Of a DNA stretch of 64,000 nucleotides, positions 61,235 to 64,000 are shown piece by piece (position 1 is the stretch's first letter; each line of letters opens with the position of its first letter). The notes beneath the pieces were generated by a model. It did no database searches, was not told where the DNA came from, and saw nothing but the letters and a program-made list of their open reading frames with translations. Origin of the DNA: Rhodobacter sp. SGA-6-6 (GTDB lineage: Bacteria > Pseudomonadota > Alphaproteobacteria > Rhodobacterales > Rhodobacteraceae); NCBI RefSeq assembly GCF_011043545.1, contig NZ_JAAKGP010000005.1, positions 186,001-250,000 on the forward strand. Direction: 5' to 3'. The position numbers and the translations under genes are program-made.

Positions 61235-64000
61235 ATGGAACGACACAGCGCCGCAATCAGGGTGGTCAGGGACCTGATCGTCAGGCCGCCGGGCGAGATC
61301 GCGGCCGGCCTGCGGCAGGCGCTGGCGGACCTGTCGCGCCTTCTCGACCTCGGCCGCTGCTGGCTGTTCCTGCCCGGGCCCGGCGGCGCTTTCGGCCCCG
61401 GCGGAGAGGAGGCCGCGGTCTGCACGGCGCAGGAGCTGTTCGCGGCCGTGCCCGCCGCCATGGTGATCGACGGGCCGGAGCGGCTGGCCGCGGCGCCCGG
61501 GCTGCGGGCCTTCCTGGCCGACCGCGGTGCCGGGCGCTGTGTGCTGTCGCCGCTGGTCGAGAACGGTGCGCTGGCCGGCCTGCTGTGCCAGGAGGCCGCC
61601 GCGGCGCATTCCGACCGCAGGAGCCTCGACCTCGCCGCCGAATGCGCCGCGCTGCTGGCCCAGATCCTGGCGCGGGCGCGCGAGGATCTGCAGCGCGCGG
61701 AAACCTCGGCCCGGCTGACCGCCACGCTGGAGGCGATGCCCGACCTGCTGTTCGAGATCGACAGCAGCGGCCATTACACCGGCTTCGTCTCCGGCCCCCG
61801 CCACACGCTGCTGCTGAAGCCCGAGGATTTCATCGGCCGCGAGGTCGGCGAGGTGCTGCCCCCGGACGTCGCCGAGATCGCCCGCAAGGCGGTCCGCCGG
61901 GTGCTGAGGGACGGCGAGGCCAGCGACATCACCTACGAGATCGACCTGCCCGACGGCCGCCACAGCTATGAGGTCCGCGGCGCCCGCAAGCCCGCCACCG
62001 GCCCGGGAGAGGAGCCGACGGCGATCTTCCTCGTCCGCGACATCACCCGCGAGCAGGCCCTGCGCGAGGAACTGCGCCGGCTGGGCAGCGTGACCCGGGC
62101 GATGAGCAACCTGGTGGTGATCGTCGACACCGAACTGCGGGTGACCTGGATCAACCCCGCCTTCGAGCGTCAGGTGGGATGGTCGCTGGACGAGATCCGC
62201 GGCAGGAAGATCACCGACCTGGTCCGCTGCGAGGAAAGCGATCCCGAGGTCGTCGCCGCCGTGGCGAAGGCGATCGAGGAGGTGCGGCCCTTCAGCGGCC
62301 AGATGATCAACAAGGACCGCCACGGCGGCCGCTACCACGTCGATTTCAACATCCTGCCGCTGCGCGGCGCCGACGGGCGGCTGCAGGGCTTCGTCTCGGT
62401 CGAGACCATCGTCACCGAGCTGAAGGAGCAGAAGATCGCGCTGGAGCGGCTGGCGCGCGAGGCGGCGGCGGCGCAGAACCGGCTGGAGAACGCGCTGAAC
62501 GCGCTGCCCGACAGCATGATGATCTTCGATGCCGACCGCCGGCTGGTGATCGGCAATCCCGCGCACCGCCATGCCTTCGAGCGGCTGGCCGACATCCTGA
62601 AGCCCGGACTTCGGCTGGAAGACCTGCTGCGGATCGCCATGGAGCGGGGCTATTTCGACGGGCCGGCGGACCCGGCCGAGGTCGGCCCCTTCCTGGAAAA
62701 CCTGATGCAGCCCTACCGGCAGGCCAGCTACAGCGACGAGTTCCAGCTGAAGGACGGCCGCTGGTTCCGCCGGGTGAACAAGGAGACGGCGGACGGCGGC
62801 CTGGTCACCGCGATGATCGACATCACCGCCCGCCAGCGCCACATGGCCGAGCTGGACGCCGCCAACGAACAGCTGTGGCGGTCGCTGGAACAGCGCGAGC
62901 TGGCCGAGCGGCGGCTGAGCAGCATCATGGACGCCACCCGCGTCGGCACCTGGACGCTGGACCAGAACACCCATCAGATGTCGGCCTGCGAGCATTGGGC
63001 CCGCATCATCGGGCTGGAGGGGCCGCTGGCGCTGTCCCATGCCGAATTCCTCGACCTGGTGCATCCCGAGGACCGGCCGATGCTGCAGGACGACACGCCG
63101 CAGCAGACCAGCGCGCTGTCGCCCGACGTGTTCGAGCACGAGTTCCGGATGCGCCACCGCGAGGGGCACTGGGTCTGGGTTCTGTCGCGCGGCCGCATCA
63201 TCCGCCGCGACGAGGAAGGGCGGCCGGTGCTGTTCGACGGCGTGGACATCGACATCAGCGAGCAGAAGCGGCTGGAGATGGAGATCCGCCGCAGCGACGC
63301 GCTGCTGAAGTCGGCGCTGGAAAGCAACGTCGCCGCCGTCGCCATCTACGGCAGCGACGACATCCTGCTCTACTGCAACCCCGAGGCCGAGCGGATGTTG
63401 CAATTGCAGCCCGGGCTGCTCTACGGCCGGCGGATGGACCGGCCGCTCTGGACGATGGAGCGGCTGGACGGCCAGCGCCTGTCCTACGAGGAGGGGCCCT
63501 GCAGCATGGCCCGCCGCGCGGGCCGGCTGCTGCGGGGCCTGCGCTTCGCCATCCGCTGGGCCGACGGCCGCCGCCAGGTGCTGACCTGCAACGCCACCCC
63601 CTTCGCCGCCGGCGACGGACAGACCCATACCGCGGTCTCGTTCTGGGACAGCACCGAGGAACTGGCGGTGACCGAGAAGCTGCAGGAGGCGCTGGCCAAT
63701 GCCGAGGCGATGAGCCGGTCGAAGTCGATCTTCCTCGCCAACATGAGCCACGAGATCAGGACGCCGCTGAACGGCGTCCTCGGCCTGGCCGAGGTGCTGA
63801 GCCTGCAGATCAAGGACCCCGAGCAGAGCCGGATGATCGCCACCATCCGCCGCTCGGGCGAGACGCTTTTGTCGGTGCTGAACACTATCCTCGACATGTC
63901 GAAGATCGAGGCCGGCAAGATCGAGCTGGAGCGGATGCCGCTGCGGCTGCTCGACATCCTCCAGCAGGTCGAGGCGGTCTATTCCGTGCTGGCCGAGGAG
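61235..64000 (+). CDS. Multi-PAS sensor histidine kinase, 5' part
   Basis: The first 922 residues of a kinase whose gene runs past the window end. Residues about 1-150 look like a degenerate GAF-like sensor domain. Four to five PAS domains follow; clear cores are LTATLEAMPDLLFEIDSSGHYTGF, NLVVIVDTELRVTWINPAFERQVGWSLDEIRG, ALPDSMMIFDADRRLVIGNP and IMDATRVGTWTLDQNT. After a coiled linker comes the HisKA H-box SHEIRTPLNGVLGLAEVL (about residues 840-860). No membrane helix is visible, so it appears cytoplasmic. A receiver domain may follow beyond the window. AGGGAAG precedes ATG 61235; an in-frame ATG at 61151 is less likely. Confidence 0.9.
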   Translation, partial: MERHSAAIRVVRDLIVRPPGEIAAGLRQALADLSRLLDLGRCWLFLPGPGGAFGPGGEEAAVCTAQELFAAVPAAMVIDGPERLAAAPGLRAFLADRGAGRCVLSPLVENGALAGLLCQEAAAAHSDRRSLDLAAECAALLAQILARAREDLQRAETSARLTATLEAMPDLLFEIDSSGHYTGFVSGPRHTLLLKPEDFIGREVGEVLPPDVAEIARKAVRRVLRDGEASDITYEIDLPDGRHSYEVRGARKPATGPGEEPTAIFLVRDITREQALREELRRLGSVTRAMSNLVVIVDTELRVTWINPAFERQVGWSLDEIRGRKITDLVRCEESDPEVVAAVAKAIEEVRPFSGQMINKDRHGGRYHVDFNILPLRGADGRLQGFVSVETIVTELKEQKIALERLAREAAAAQNRLENALNALPDSMMIFDADRRLVIGNPAHRHAFERLADILKPGLRLEDLLRIAMERGYFDGPADPAEVGPFLENLMQPYRQASYSDEFQLKDGRWFRRVNKETADGGLVTAMIDITARQRHMAELDAANEQLWRSLEQRELAERRLSSIMDATRVGTWTLDQNTHQMSACEHWARIIGLEGPLALSHAEFLDLVHPEDRPMLQDDTPQQTSALSPDVFEHEFRMRHREGHWVWVLSRGRIIRRDEEGRPVLFDGVDIDISEQKRLEMEIRRSDALLKSALESNVAAVAIYGSDDILLYCNPEAERMLQLQPGLLYGRRMDRPLWTMERLDGQRLSYEEGPCSMARRAGRLLRGLRFAIRWADGRRQVLTCNATPFAAGDGQTHTAVSFWDSTEELAVTEKLQEALANAEAMSRSKSIFLANMSHEIRTPLNGVLGLAEVLSLQIKDPEQSRMIATIRRSGETLLSVLNTILDMSKIEAGKIELERMPLRLLDILQQVEAVYSVLAEE

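Overview
The window is very GC-rich chromosomal DNA, roughly 70% G+C by eye, from an alphaproteobacterium. It is most likely a member of the Rhodobacterales (Paracoccus/Rhodobacter relatives). That assignment is an inference from a perfect FnrL-type box in front of anaerobic ubiquinone genes, an Mrp antiporter with fused A and B subunits, a ChvE/GguC-style sugar region and the dense ATGA-overlap operons. No rRNA, tRNA, transposase, phage or CRISPR sequence was seen.

Layout. 1-6.3 kb: small stress-type genes (RGG/DDDR repeat protein, PRC-barrel, MgtC, DUF3008, EF-hand, peptidoglycan-binding and BON proteins). Four intergenic regions here carry the same GGAAC-N16-GGTT promoter, pointing to one ECF-sigma regulon. 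6.3-10.9 kb: divergent ubiTUV and ubiD-ubiX around one FNR box, an O2-independent ubiquinone module. 10.9-22.9 kb: an unusual accessory block with a sulfotransferase, a radical SAM protein, a caspase-Sel1 protein, small envelope proteins and large multi-domain glycosyltransferases. 22.9-29.8 kb: a CUT2 sugar ABC importer with an oxidoreductase, a TIM-barrel isomerase and a LacI repressor whose two operators are visible. 30-36 kb: the mrpABCDEFG Na+/H+ antiporter operon. 36-37.4 kb: a cobalamin riboswitch controlling a DUF1636 protein and an ABC ATPase that has lost its catalytic motifs. 37.6-46.8 kb: a LysR regulator and a pentose/galactose operon (AraD1/GguC, semialdehyde dehydrogenase, YtfQRT-YjfF importer, aldose epimerase).

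46.9-61.1 kb is the most interesting region. One operon encodes a polyprenyl-phosphate hexose synthase, a flippase-like membrane protein, an FAD protein and a UbiA prenyltransferase resembling mycobacterial DPPR synthase. A divergent pair of operons adds an outer-membrane barrel, an exosortase-like protease with the C/NxxR/H triad, and three GT-C membrane glycosyltransferases. It also holds clear homologues of DprE1 and DprE2, the epimerase that makes polyprenyl-phosphate arabinose in mycobacteria. Between the operons lies a secreted protein made of nine TPTPTPPPVTP repeats with a C-terminal Gly-rich/membrane/Arg tail. I infer a surface glycoprotein system in which lipid-linked arabinose and hexose are moved onto a Thr/Pro-rich acceptor whose C-terminus is processed by the exosortase-like enzyme.

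The window ends inside a large multi-PAS hybrid-type histidine kinase that continues past base 64000.
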